Both the position numbers and the translations under genes were made by a program. Source: Rufibacter latericius (GTDB lineage Bacteria > Bacteroidota > Bacteroidia > Cytophagales > Hymenobacteraceae). From it: DNA of 64,000 nt. Below are positions 52,396 to 61,975 of this stretch, piece after piece. The DNA lies in assembly GCF_003721515.1 (NCBI RefSeq), contig NZ_RJJD01000004.1, positions 310,001-374,000 on the forward strand, in the 5' to 3' direction. The notes under the pieces are model-generated. The model searched no databases and had not been told where the DNA came from. It saw only the letters and a list, made by a program, of their open reading frames with translations. Numbering within the stretch: the stretch's first letter is position 1; each line of letters starts with the position of its first letter.

Positions 52396-53205
52396 TTATT
52401 TGGTGCCAGCCACTGATTTAGCCTGTTTTACATCGGCCCGCTGGTAGGTCACGCCCCATTCATGCGCTTTGCCATCTGCTGCGGTAATGGTAGTGCCTTT
52501 CAGCACAAGTTTATCTCCTTCTACTTTGGCGGTGATATCCAGCTTATCCTTCTCGTTCATCATGGGAGGCGCCAGGATAAACTTAGGCAGGAGTTTATCG
52601 CCGGAGAGGGTGTAGGAGCCAAGAGCCACCGTCTTAGGTTTCTCCCCGTTCCTTTCAACCCACATAAAGTGCGTAGGGGTAATGAGCTGGAATTCTTTAG
52701 CGGTTGTGTCGGTCACTTTTTTCCCGTCGGCCATGTAATTGGAGGAAATTAGATTCCAGGCTCCCACCAAGGACTTATTAGAGTTAGGGTTTCCGTTTAC
52801 CTTCCTGTATACCTCGTGGAGCTCCACCTTTTTGCCATCTGGGAAAATGATGTGTCCGTCTTGGTAGAGTTTATCCCCCTCCACTTTCACGGTGAAGTCC
52901 GTAGTGGCCGCATCGCTCAGTTTCTCAACGTACTTATTGCCCGTTAGGGTGTAGGTGCCATGGCCTCCATGCATCCGCAGGGTGTCGCGTATCATTCCTT
53001 TGACAATGTACATCCAGTGGGTGGGCGTAATGACCTTGTATTGCTTCACGGTGGTTACATCACGGGTAATAGGCCCTCCGTCTTCATTGGTTCCGGCCAT
53101 AGAGACCATTTCCCAGGTACCCACAATGGCAGGGGAAGTTTGGGCTTGCAACTGTGCTACCATAACACAGAGCAATACCAGAATGAGAATGGTTGCTTTT
53201 TTCAT
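52396..53205 (-). CDS. Secreted protein with two tandem ~110-aa lipocalin-like (DUF4488-type) domains
   Basis: A 269-aa protein with a Sec signal peptide (MKKATILILVLLCVMVAQLQAQ). The mature part is an internal duplication: VGTWEMVSMAGTNEDGG...ITPTHWMYIVKG...GHGTYTLTGNKYVEKL against VGAWNLISSNYMADGKK...ITPTHFMWVERN...ALGSYTLSGDKLLPKF. This resembles DUF4488/lipocalin-like beta-barrel proteins of Bacteroidota, probably binding a small hydrophobic ligand in the periplasm. Function unknown. Its leader carries a perfect 65-bp tandem duplication starting 11 bp before the ATG. Confidence 0.8.
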   Translation of the reverse strand: MKKATILILVLLCVMVAQLQAQTSPAIVGTWEMVSMAGTNEDGGPITRDVTTVKQYKVITPTHWMYIVKGMIRDTLRMHGGHGTYTLTGNKYVEKLSDAATTDFTVKVEGDKLYQDGHIIFPDGKKVELHEVYRKVNGNPNSNKSLVGAWNLISSNYMADGKKVTDTTAKEFQLITPTHFMWVERNGEKPKTVALGSYTLSGDKLLPKFILAPPMMNEKDKLDITAKVEGDKLVLKGTTITAADGKAHEWGVTYQRADVKQAKSVAGTK

Positions 53206-53215
53206 GATACTAGTT

Positions 53216-53345
53216 TTTAAAACTGTGAATAGATTCTTTTATCTCTTAGAATTTGGCTGATAAAAGATGATTTCAAGGTATTTAAAACTGTGAATAGATT
53301 CTTTTATCTCTTAGAATTTGGCTGATAAAAGATGATTTCAAGGTA
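53216..53345. repeat. Perfect 65-bp tandem duplication
   Basis: 53216-53280 and 53281-53345 are identical (unit begins TTTAAAACTGTGAATAGATT). It is the leader of the minus-strand gene at 53205. The absence of any mismatch suggests a recent event; it may duplicate a promoter or a regulator site. Confidence 0.9.
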
Positions 53346-53879
53346 TTGTGATCGAGAGTCAACAAGTAGCGCAAGGAAGTTCTTGTGGAAGGGGCGGCTT
53401 TCAATGTGAATAGAAGCGACGGATTGAATTTCCGCAAGGGAGGATTTCTGTTTTGGAGAGCATGTAGCGTTCTGAAATGCTTCTACTCAGGTAAGGAGTA
53501 TTTCAGAAGAAAATGAAAGCAGGCCGGGCGGTTGTTGCTGCCAGGCAAAGGCTCTCATACAAAAAGTCGAGAAGATGAACCCAAACAGAGGAATGGCACA
53601 GGCATCGGAACCGTTGGCCTGCAGCACGGCACCATTGGAAGTGCCCATGGGAGGAAAGAGTCTACCGAATTTACAAAATCCTTTATACAGCTGGAAGATT
53701 AATCTTGCCTTTTTCAGGCCTAGTTTTAGTAGAAGACTATTTTTCTAAGCTTGCGTTTAGAAAGTAGAGTGGAAAAAGCTTCTCTTAGTAAAGGCAGGAA
53801 CAAATATTTCCAGAAGCTTTCTTATTCCTTGGAAATGCCTGTAGGTGAGATTAAGTTAAAGGATGTGTGTAATTAAAAA
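53346..53879. other. Noncoding spacer left of the tRNA-Asn fragment
   Basis: No gene that I can support. It holds an inverted repeat, TTCTGAAAT at 53470-53478 and ATTTCAGAA at 53500-53508, and nothing else recognisable. Confidence 0.5.
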
Positions 53880-53911
53880 AGCCACTTACAAGTTTTACCT
53901 CGTAAGTGGCT
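53872..53911 (-). terminator. Terminator of the former tRNA-Asn gene
   Basis: A 10-bp stem (53880-53889 with 53902-53911), U-run on the minus strand. It lies just past the tRNA 3' end, as expected for the ancestral tRNA transcription unit. Confidence 0.7.
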
Positions 53912-53921
53912 GATTTAGAAG

Positions 53922-53968
53922 CTCCCCCTCTTGGGCTCGAACCAAGGACCCCATGATTAACAGTCATG
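53922..53968 (-). pseudogene. 3' fragment of tRNA-Asn(GTT), probable attachment site
   Basis: Read on the minus strand: a 5-bp anticodon stem CATGA/TCATG closes CTGTTAA (anticodon GTT), then a variable loop, then a complete T arm (CTTGG TTCGAGC CCAAG) and acceptor strand AGGGGGA. The D arm and the 5' acceptor strand are absent: the sequence right of 53968 does not pair. Such a fragment is what remains at one end of an element integrated into a tRNA gene; the intact tRNA should lie at the other end. Confidence 0.8.
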
Positions 53969-54079
53969 TTAATAGTAGTTTTGGTTGGTTGCAATTATTT
54001 GTAAAAACCGCTTGTTTTAGCGTAGAGGCTGTTTTATGATCATGTTTAATCATAGGTATCTGTAGGTTTTTTGATGAAA

Positions 54080-54101
54080 TGTATGCAAATTGTATGCAAA
54101 T
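54080..54101. repeat. Tandem 11-bp direct repeat before the integrase
   Basis: Two perfect copies of TGTATGCAAAT (54080-54090, 54091-54101), 17 bp before the integrase start; possible integrase arm-type or promoter-region binding site. Confidence 0.5.
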
Positions 54102-54118
54102 AATAATCTTATAACAGC

Positions 54119-55348
54119 GTGGCTAACGTACTAACCCAAATCATTCTTGATACCAGAAGGTCGTTGAAGGATAGCACCTTTCCTGTCAAGCTAAGGCTGA
54201 CCTATAACCGCAAGCAGAAATACTACCCCACAGCTTACAGCTTTACAGAAGAGGATTACGAGAAAGTGATACTCTCAAAACCTAAAGGGGCTTATAAAGA
54301 TGCCCAGTTTGAGCTAAAGGAAATAGAGAAGAGGGCTAGAGCAATTATCAAGGATATGGCTGTATTTACATTTGACCTATTTGAGAAAAAGTTTGTAGAT
54401 ACATCTCCTAAAGGAGATGTGTTTATAGCTTTTAGCCAGCATATAGCAAAACTAAAAAGGGAGGCTAGCATAACCACAGCGGAAAGCTATACGTCGGCCC
54501 TAAACTCACTGAAAGCCTTTACTGGGAAAACAGTCCTGCCTTTTGTAAACGTAACTCCTGACTACCTTTCTAGTTATGAGCAGTGGATGCTCAGTAAGAA
54601 TAAGTCTCTTACGACAGTGGGTATTTATCTGCGCTATCTAAGGGCATTGTTTAACGAGGCAATAGAAGCTGGAGACGTAGAGCAGAGGCAATATCCTTTT
54701 GGTAAGAGAAAGTACCAGATACCAGCAGGCCGCAATGTGAAAAAGGCCCTCACTATAGCAGACATTGAGAAAATAGTTACTTATGCTCCTAAAAGTGATA
54801 GTGAAGCAAAAGCTAGAGATTTATGGCTGTTTTCTTATCTGTGCAGTGGTATAAATGTAAAGGATATTGCACTACTTAAGTACAAGAACATAGACTCTGC
54901 TACCATTACCTTTGTGCGTGCTAAAACTGCAAAGTCTACTCGCCAGAATACTAAGTCAATAATAGTGTCCCTCTTGCCAGAAGCTGAGCATATTATAATG
55001 AGGTGGGGTAACAAGCCAGTTATTCCGAATTGGTATGTGTTTCCTATACTTTCTGAGGGGCTTACCCCAGAAAAGGAGTTGGCTAAGATTAAGCAAGCAA
55101 CGAAGTCAATAAATACCTATATGAAGCGTATAGCTTCATCTTTAGGCATAGAGAAAGAGGTTACCACATACACAGCACGCCACTCTTATTCTACAGTTTT
55201 AAAGCGCTCTGGTGCCCCAATAGAGTTTATAAGTGAGTCTTTAGGGCATACCGACATACGTACTACCAGAAGTTATCTAGATAGCTTTGAGGATGACGCA
55301 AAGCGTGGGTATGTCTCTGCGCTTACAGCTTTTCCTAAGAAAGATTAG
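54119..55348 (+). CDS. Tyrosine recombinase (integrase) of Bacteroidota mobile-element type
   Basis: A 409-aa site-specific integrase. It uses a GTG start; stop codons (TAA TAA) lie five codons upstream. The N-terminal arm-binding domain (MANVLTQIILDTRRSLKDSTFPVKLRLTYN) and SAM-like core-binding domain (~100-190) precede the catalytic domain. Catalytic residues visible: Arg354-His355 (TARHSYST), His377 (LGHTDIRTT) and nucleophile Tyr386 (RSYL). At the usual first-Arg position the sequence reads SGINVKD (Asn246), a substitution also known in the Bacteroides conjugative-transposon integrase IntDOT. Adjacent to the tRNA-Asn fragment, which is probably its target. Confidence 0.94.
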   Translation: MANVLTQIILDTRRSLKDSTFPVKLRLTYNRKQKYYPTAYSFTEEDYEKVILSKPKGAYKDAQFELKEIEKRARAIIKDMAVFTFDLFEKKFVDTSPKGDVFIAFSQHIAKLKREASITTAESYTSALNSLKAFTGKTVLPFVNVTPDYLSSYEQWMLSKNKSLTTVGIYLRYLRALFNEAIEAGDVEQRQYPFGKRKYQIPAGRNVKKALTIADIEKIVTYAPKSDSEAKARDLWLFSYLCSGINVKDIALLKYKNIDSATITFVRAKTAKSTRQNTKSIIVSLLPEAEHIIMRWGNKPVIPNWYVFPILSEGLTPEKELAKIKQATKSINTYMKRIASSLGIEKEVTTYTARHSYSTVLKRSGAPIEFISESLGHTDIRTTRSYLDSFEDDAKRGYVSALTAFPKKD

Positions 55349-55410
55349 GAGTAAGTCAAGCTAGGTGTGAGCCATTAAGAGATTATAGAGGCGAAACTGG
55401 GGGCGGGATA

Positions 55411-55590
55411 AACGTCACTACGTATTCGGCCCAACACTCCTCCTCCGCCGTGCTGAAGCGGGCGGGGGTATCCACAGCCGCCATTTCCGAGGCGTTGAGG
55501 CACTCCTCCGAGCGGACCACCCAGAGCTATCTGGACAGCTTCGAGGACGAGGTGAAGCATCGGATCGCCTCTCACCTGACGGATTTCTGA
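55411..55590 (+). pseudogene. C-terminal fragment of a second tyrosine recombinase
   Basis: The frame from 55411 to the stop at 55590 encodes 59 residues (VTTYSAQHSSSAVLKRAG, RHSSERTTQSYLDSFEDEV) aligning with the end of the intact integrase (VTTYTARHSYSTVLKRSG, GHTDIRTTRSYLDSFEDDA). The catalytic Arg is Gln (AQH), and the rest of the gene is missing. It is strikingly GC-rich, unlike the intact integrase 60 bp upstream but like the genes downstream. It looks like the original integrase of the GC-rich module, mostly deleted. Confidence 0.85.
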
Positions 55591-55638
55591 CCATTATTAT
55601 TTTATTCATACTTCTGCTAGTTTTTGCTTACAAAGCTC

Positions 55639-55646
55639 TATATTTG
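55639..55646 (+). promoter_or_regulatory. Candidate -7 promoter box
   Basis: TATATTTG, a perfect TAnnTTTG match 63 bp before the ATG at 55710. A second similar box (CATATTTG) follows shortly after. Confidence 0.45.
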
Positions 55647-55709
55647 TAACTATTCATATTTGGATTATAATAAAACAAATGTGAATCGGTAGGAATATAA
55701 ATGTGAACT

Positions 55710-56315
55710 ATGAAAGATGCAGAAGAAGAAGAAAAAGAGAAATTGCCTGGTGATGGAGGAGAAGACTTCCCTGTTGACTTGGATAATCTTAAAGATTTGT
55801 TCTTTTACCTTGAGGCAATTGCAGAGTTAGGGGGGTACCAATGCTGCTACGACAGTCCTGAGGTCTTCAAGAAAATACCAGGGCGGGGTAAGGGACTTTT
55901 CCTTCGGGACCTTGCTCCCGTCATGCTCTCCCGATTGGCTTGGATGAAGGCAATTCTTGTAAAAGATGAGAAAGCCGAAAAAGTAAAGGCTGGCTTAATG
56001 GCGATCTGCGTCCAGGAGCCGGAAGCATTCGTGCTGGCTCTATGCCTTCACTATCTCCAGAAGGCTAAGATCATAGATCATTTTACTGGGGGAGGGACAT
56101 TGAAGGAAATAGAGGCCATATTGTTAATGTGCCCGCACCTCAAGAACCCAAGGCATTTCCTTAAGCATTACCGCAGTATTCCAGATAACCCAGAGGCCTT
56201 TATCGAGTTTGTTTCACTCGAAAGACTAGAGGCGGTCAAGAATTTGTTGTGGGAATTTCCTGATGCTCAATCAATTGCAAGAATTGATTTTCTGAAGAAG
56301 TTGGGCAGGGGTTAA
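55710..56315 (+). CDS. Hypothetical 201-aa element protein
   Basis: No family recognised. The N-terminus is strongly acidic (KDAEEEEKEKLPGDGGED) and the rest reads as an alpha-helical globular protein with a central part rich in hydrophobic helices (DLAPVMLSRLAWMKAILVKDEK; AFVLALCLHYLQKAKIIDHF) and a basic end (ARIDFLKKLGRG). No membrane helix or signal peptide. It is the first of three plus-strand genes leading to the RepA-like ATPase and is likely part of the element's maintenance module. Confidence 0.7.
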   Translation: MKDAEEEEKEKLPGDGGEDFPVDLDNLKDLFFYLEAIAELGGYQCCYDSPEVFKKIPGRGKGLFLRDLAPVMLSRLAWMKAILVKDEKAEKVKAGLMAICVQEPEAFVLALCLHYLQKAKIIDHFTGGGTLKEIEAILLMCPHLKNPRHFLKHYRSIPDNPEAFIEFVSLERLEAVKNLLWEFPDAQSIARIDFLKKLGRG

Positions 56316-56365
56316 GGGCAGGGGCTATCGAGAGAACTGCAAAAAGTTTGCCGTAGAATTGCGGC

Positions 56366-56722
56366 ATGTTGAACACGAGAAAGGCGACGGAAAATCCATT
56401 CGCCGCAATAGATGAGAGGCTCAGCGGTCTGGAAAGGATCTCGCTGGAGCTATGCAAATTGTTCCACGCCCAAACCGGGGGAAGCCCTGACGCCGAGCGG
56501 CCGCTCAGCGCCCAGGAAGCCTCCGAGTTCCTAGGCATCCCCAAGAATACCCTCTACGCGCTGACAAGCCGCCGGGAGATCCCCTTCTGCAAGCGGGGGA
56601 AACAGCTGTTCTTCTTCCGGAAGGACCTGCTGGGGTGGCTCGACGGGGGGCGCCAGAGGACAGCCGCCGAGGTGCGGGCAGGCGCGATCGGATCGTTGGG
56701 CACCAAAAGGGGGAGGGCGTAA
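56366..56722 (+). CDS. Excisionase-like helix-turn-helix DNA-binding protein
   Basis: A 118-aa protein. The C-terminal ~65 residues are a MerR/excisionase-type winged helix (PLSAQEASEFLGIPKNTLYALTSRREIPFCKRGKQLFFFRKDLLGWLDG). The N-terminal ~50 residues form an amphipathic helix typical of this group. Such proteins in Bacteroidota elements bind att or origin DNA and steer excision or control. It ends 3 bp before the RepA-like gene, so they are co-translated; the GC content is much higher than that of the integrase. Confidence 0.88.
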   Translation: MLNTRKATENPFAAIDERLSGLERISLELCKLFHAQTGGSPDAERPLSAQEASEFLGIPKNTLYALTSRREIPFCKRGKQLFFFRKDLLGWLDGGRQRTAAEVRAGAIGSLGTKRGRA

Positions 56723-56725
56723 GCG

Positions 56726-57991
56726 ATGGCGAACGACCTTTACCCAGACGGTGGAACCCAGGGTGAGACCCGGGGCCGGATCCAGAGCGCACGGGCCCAA
56801 TCCTCAAGGGCGTACAACGCCAGGGACGGCCCAGTCGAACCGGGCTTATACCGCCGATACGCCACGGAAGCCCAAGAGGGTTTCGTGAATGGCTCAACCG
56901 GTGAACTCCTTCTCCCCTTCGGGGGAGGAGGAATACCGGAGCCTTCCTTAACTTCCTTGAGGATACATGAGATGGCGGAGCGGGCGTTGATCGACCTTGA
57001 CCAAGTACAACCCGAGCCGGAGAGGTTCCTCACCCTTGCCCAAGCAGGGGAAACCTTCACCCTCGGCACCGCCGGCAACTTCTCCCTGGTGACAGGCAAG
57101 GCCAAGAGCCGGAAAACCTTCTTCACCACCATGCTCATCGCCTCGGCCCTGGCTGGAGAGACTGCGGAGGGTGTGATCCGCGGGTGCCTGCCCTATGGAA
57201 AAGAGGGAGTGTTGCTCTTCGACACCGAGCAGGGGCACCATCACGTCCAGATGGCAGCCAGGAGAGCCGTAACCTTGGCTGGGCCTGAGGCGATCGGCTG
57301 GTTGGAAACCTACAGCCTCCGCGCCTATAGCCCGGTCGACCGGCTGGCCGTGATCGAGTACCTTCTGTTAAGTACCCCAGGGGTGGGCTTGGTGGTCATT
57401 GACGGTATCCGCGACCTTGTGACCTCTATCAACGACGAGGAGCAGGCCAGCATGCTCATGGGCAAGCTCCTGAGGTGGTCAAAAGAACTGGGTATCCACA
57501 TCGTGGTTGTCCTGCACCAGAACAAGGGGGACAGCAACGCCCGCGGGCATCTCGGCACAGAGGCGAACAACAAGGCCGAGATCGTTATCTCCGTCACCCT
57601 GGATAAGAACAAAGGCTCCTCATCCGCTAAGGTGGAGTGCTCCCGGGAGTTGGGGTTCAGCCCCTTCTCCTTCACCGTCAACGAGGAGGGCCTCCCGATG
57701 ATCGTTGAGAGGGACGAGTCAGCGGAGGGTAAACCCGCTAAAAGGGGAAAACGGGAGATTCCGCCCGAGACCATGCGGGGCATGCTGGACCGGATCTTCG
57801 ACCTGCATCCTAACCCGAAGTACGGTGAGTTGGCCAAATATCTGATGGAACAGGCTGCCGGGGAGGATTACCCGATCACACTGACTAAGGCCAAGACCCT
57901 GGTCTCGGACCTCAAGGCTAAGGGGGAGATAAGGGTCGAAGGCAAGGAAGGGACCAGGTACTCCTACTACGTGCTGGAGTTACCGTTCTAG
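56726..57991 (+). CDS. RepA-like AAA ATPase (RecA-fold replication protein)
   Basis: A 421-aa protein with an AAA_25/RepA-type RecA fold. Walker A is atypical: TGKAKSRKT (residues 123-131) has Arg where the consensus Gly-Lys-Thr has Gly, a variant I have seen in Bacteroidota mobile elements. Walker B is GLVVIDGIRDL (~221-231); VLHQNKGDSNARGHLGTEANNKAEIVISV (~263-292) is the sensor/hexamer-type region. The C-terminal ~90 residues are helical and may be a winged-helix (YPITLTKAKTLVSDLKAKGEIRVEG). Inferred role: replicative helicase-like protein for a circular intermediate of the element. No primase or relaxase is seen nearby. Confidence 0.85.
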   Translation: MANDLYPDGGTQGETRGRIQSARAQSSRAYNARDGPVEPGLYRRYATEAQEGFVNGSTGELLLPFGGGGIPEPSLTSLRIHEMAERALIDLDQVQPEPERFLTLAQAGETFTLGTAGNFSLVTGKAKSRKTFFTTMLIASALAGETAEGVIRGCLPYGKEGVLLFDTEQGHHHVQMAARRAVTLAGPEAIGWLETYSLRAYSPVDRLAVIEYLLLSTPGVGLVVIDGIRDLVTSINDEEQASMLMGKLLRWSKELGIHIVVVLHQNKGDSNARGHLGTEANNKAEIVISVTLDKNKGSSSAKVECSRELGFSPFSFTVNEEGLPMIVERDESAEGKPAKRGKREIPPETMRGMLDRIFDLHPNPKYGELAKYLMEQAAGEDYPITLTKAKTLVSDLKAKGEIRVEGKEGTRYSYYVLELPF

Positions 57992-58674
57992 TTTTACTGT
58001 AGCTGGCCCCTTTTATATATAGGGGCCTGCACAGTAAACCAGTAACCGGTAACCTCGGGCAGCTCAGTGCGAGGGTGTATCGGCATGGGAAAAAGAAGGA
58101 TGATGACAGAAGACGCAGTCTGCAGTTTTGTAATTTTATTTGATGGGTGCCGATATAATCCCTGGGAAAGAACCCTGGAGCCGACACCCCGTGGAGGCGA
58201 CTCAACAACGGAGTTGTTGATTCGGCAGAGCAATGTCCATTTCATTCCCATTCTCTGCCACCGGTTCTCTTGTGGGGTAAAATATCGGCACAACACAAGT
58301 TGGAATAAATGACAGAGTGATATGCTGTATAATATTAGGATTAGGCTGAAAACCCAATAAGTACCTAATGATCCAGTAAAGCTTTATGCCGACACTAAAC
58401 GCTAGACGAAACCGCTGCTGAAACTCACCTAGGACCCACCTTAACTGCGAAAAGACTGCTAATTAGCGAAAAGCGCCCTTGGCGGAGCCATGCCTGAGCG
58501 GAAATGGCTATCAATGCAACAGGTGCAAACATCCTGATAAGAAATGCTACAATATGGATATGACTTGGGGAGGCATTTAGCCGCCCCGGGCATGGGCAGG
58601 GCACCGCCATGCTCTGACTTACCTAAAAGTAACACTTAACAAGAATAACTTAGCTTTTAACAAAATCCATAAAC
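57992..58674. other. Structured noncoding region after the RepA-like gene
   Basis: No protein gene fits this 683-bp stretch. Hairpins are visible: 57996-58035 (imperfect, GGCCCC/GGGGCC core), 58203-58219 (CAACAAC/GTTGTTG) and 58588-58615 (GGGCATGG with CCATGCTC). This could be the element's replication or transfer origin, or a structured RNA. I found no hammerhead or group II intron core. Confidence 0.45.
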
Positions 58675-59256
58675 ATGGAAAAAAATACAGAAAACGAGCA
58701 GCAGTGGGATGAAGATGAATCTCACGAACTGATGGACCAGAAGATGAGAGAAGAGGAAGCCCACCTCGCAGAGGTGATGTTTGTAACCAGGATGTCCGTC
58801 CGGGTGGTTCAGAGACAACTTTTTTACTACGAAATTGACTCGGATTACCAGGAGCAGACAGACCCTGGCCGCGCTGACTCCGTGGAGACGGAGCAAAGCG
58901 TAGAACTGGAGCAATACGAAGAGCTGCTGTCCCTGGTTAGAAGACTGGAGGCGGCCCGCGCTAAAGGGACCATGACAAACGAAAGCCTGAAAGACCCTAA
59001 TGGTTCGGTTAACAAGAGGATTCATGATGAGATGGGGCAGTATGGGAACGTGTTCCAGGTGGCGCAGGAGGTCCTTGAGATGGCAAAGCACGAACTGGAC
59101 ATGTCGTATGGGGATATCTCGGACATGCGTTCTATGAGGGCGCGGAATAAACCCGGTTTCATGCAGCAGGATTTCCTTGCAACGCTGGATTGGAATGAAA
59201 GCCTACAGGTACTCATTGGGAAACTGCAGGAAATTCAAAAGAAGGGCTATCTTTAA
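58675..59256 (+). CDS. Hypothetical 193-aa acidic helical protein
   Basis: No family recognised. The N-terminal third is strongly acidic (ENEQQWDEDESHELMDQKMREEEAH), then an amphipathic region (VTRMSVRVVQRQLFYYEID), then heptad-like stretches suggesting coiled coil (~75-95 ELEQYEELLSLVRRLEAARAK; ~128-145). No signal peptide or membrane helix. It lies behind the structured region and before two terminator-like hairpins, so it is probably a single-gene unit. The cargo gene of the element is a possibility. Confidence 0.65.
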   Translation: MEKNTENEQQWDEDESHELMDQKMREEEAHLAEVMFVTRMSVRVVQRQLFYYEIDSDYQEQTDPGRADSVETEQSVELEQYEELLSLVRRLEAARAKGTMTNESLKDPNGSVNKRIHDEMGQYGNVFQVAQEVLEMAKHELDMSYGDISDMRSMRARNKPGFMQQDFLATLDWNESLQVLIGKLQEIQKKGYL

Positions 59257-59279
59257 GACCTACTTGTAAAGGTTGTAAT

Positions 59280-59314
59280 ACATGGCTTGGGTGCTTATGG
59301 TGCCCAAGCCATGT
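59280..59314 (+). terminator. Hairpin after the 193-aa gene
   Basis: A perfect 12-bp stem (59280-59291 with 59303-59314) 23 bp past the stop, without a U-run. Confidence 0.6.
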
Positions 59315-59373
59315 CCCTCCGGTACGTATCCGAAAAGGGGTGCTACTCCCTACGCGACCACAGTTATAATTAC

Positions 59374-59406
59374 AAAAGCCTGTAAGCTAACCGCTTACAG
59401 GCTTTT
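59374..59406. terminator. Rho-independent terminator
   Basis: A 14-bp perfect stem (59374-59387 with 59393-59406), 5-nt loop, T-run on the plus strand and A-run to the left. Confidence 0.85.
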
Positions 59407-59576
59407 TCTTTTCTATGCGTACACATATATGGACAACTTCTGAATACCTGCTGCCTTATATCTCTTAGAGAGACCTGTATTAAGGTGCGTAATTTTCTGC
59501 GAATCTCCCCTTTTTACCCACCAAAGAGCCAAGAAAAAGTAGCTTGTACAAGGGAGACCTTTGTGTTTTCACCTTT

Positions 59577-59612
59577 GATTTACGGCCGATTTTCTGAAAA
59601 TGCCTCCAAAAC
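59577..59612. repeat. 36-bp palindromic element, copy q
   Basis: Starts GATTTACGGCCG, has the TTTTCTGAAAA core and ends CCTCCAAAAC; 113 bp past the GH97 stop (minus strand). Its presence marks a return to the ancestral chromosome right of the mobile element. The rest of 59407-59725 holds no gene. Confidence 0.65.
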
Positions 59613-59725
59613 GCAAAGTAGATTTGGCAAGGGAAAAGCAGCAGCGGGCCTTTGCAACAGAAACGGGTTGGCCGGAAAACCCGCCAACCCGTTTTGGTCT
59701 TTTGTGAAGAAATTAGAACCTGAAA

Positions 59726-61915
<2,190 letters not shown>

Positions 61916-61975
61916 TCAGTTTTGAAGGATAAATGGGGGTGAGATGTTATTATTTTAGAAGCAACACCTGATCTT

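Larger units (their letters stand above)
53969..59406. mobile_element. Integrated mobile element beside tRNA-Asn (right end not defined)
   Basis: The left end is at the tRNA-Asn fragment. The content is typical of small integrative elements: tyrosine recombinase, stump of a second integrase, small unknown gene, excisionase-like HTH protein, RepA-like ATPase, long structured noncoding region and another unknown gene. Composition switches from AT-rich (integrase) to GC-rich (55411-57991). No 36-bp chromosomal repeat occurs inside. I found no second tRNA-Asn 3' end in the window; 59406 (terminator) is only a practical limit. Confidence 0.65.

Noticed and set aside
53920-53995. Complete functional tRNA-Asn gene
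   Set aside because: The anticodon and T arms are perfect, but nothing to the right pairs as a D arm or 5' acceptor strand.
57992-58674. Self-cleaving ribozyme or group II intron
   Set aside because: I looked for a hammerhead core and for intron domain V and found neither; only generic hairpins are visible.
9181-59612. CRISPR array, because the repeat is 36 bp long and partly palindromic
   Set aside because: Copies lie kilobases apart, diverge strongly, have no regular spacers and no cas genes; they behave as gene-end hairpins.
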